NCBI GenBank assembly: GCA_014383605.1
Contig: JACNHM010000562.1
Location: forward strand, 1-5,315
Reading direction: 5' to 3'
DNA length: 5,315 nt
Origin: Chloroflexota bacterium
Lineage (GTDB): Bacteria > Chloroflexota > Anaerolineae > UBA3071
A model generated the notes under the pieces. The model did no database searches, was not told the origin of the DNA, and was given only the letters and a program-made list of their open reading frames with translations. A program made the translations under genes and the position numbers. This document shows, piece after piece, positions 5,279-5,315 of this stretch. The first letter of the stretch is position 1. Each line of letters opens with the position of its first letter.

Positions 5279-5315
5279 ACTACGTGAGGCCGGAACGAGG
5301 TGGTCGCTGTGGGGG

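Noticed and set aside
5272..5315. Start of a plus-strand gene (ATG AAA AAC TAC GTG ...)
   Set aside because: Only 14 codons are visible, the upstream GGGGCGAG is a poor ribosome binding site, and it overlaps the metG -35 region. It cannot be judged from this window.

Overview
The window looks like part of a GC-rich bacterial chromosome, most likely from the Chloroflexota (Anaerolineae/Caldilineae-like). That assignment is an inference. It rests on intergenic tracts built from short tandem units of the TTGGTAAA / CCAATTTA kind and the GCAAGAT kind, on a GTAGTAGCGACT...AGTCGTTACTAC dyad, and on a DUF433/DUF5615 toxin-antitoxin pair, all of which I associate with that phylum. No rRNA or other decisive marker is present. 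All five supported genes are on the minus strand.

Read in the direction of transcription (right to left): a sigma70-type promoter (5250-5278) precedes a roughly 100-nt leader that is mostly an inverted 7-bp minisatellite. Then comes metG (methionyl-tRNA synthetase, 5143-3374), whose stop codon lies in a short 14-bp-period repeat. After 41 bp follows a two-gene cassette: a DUF433 antitoxin (3332-2997) overlapping by 4 nt a DUF5615 PIN-like toxin (3000-2632). The gene-free stretch 2248-2631 holds a terminator-like hairpin (2551-2589), a 55-bp MITE/REP-like dyad (2411-2465), and a well-formed promoter (2314-2342) with a perfect 15-bp palindrome over the predicted transcription start.

That promoter should drive an acyl-CoA dehydrogenase (2247-1024) followed by the electron transfer flavoprotein beta subunit (882-79, TTG start). 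They form a functional unit: the dehydrogenase oxidises an acyl-CoA and passes electrons to ETF. The alpha subunit is expected just beyond the left edge. The palindrome suggests control by a TetR-type repressor responding to fatty or branched-chain acyl compounds.

The most unusual content is the repeats. The borders after the dehydrogenase and after etfB each carry a copy of the same composite element: 8-bp tandem units in one orientation, a conserved 15-bp core, then the same units in the opposite orientation. A shared 41-bp block at the gene-proximal edge of both copies supplies the stop codon and last residues of both proteins, in different reading frames. A third dyad of the same architecture, but with an unrelated 7-bp unit, forms the metG leader.
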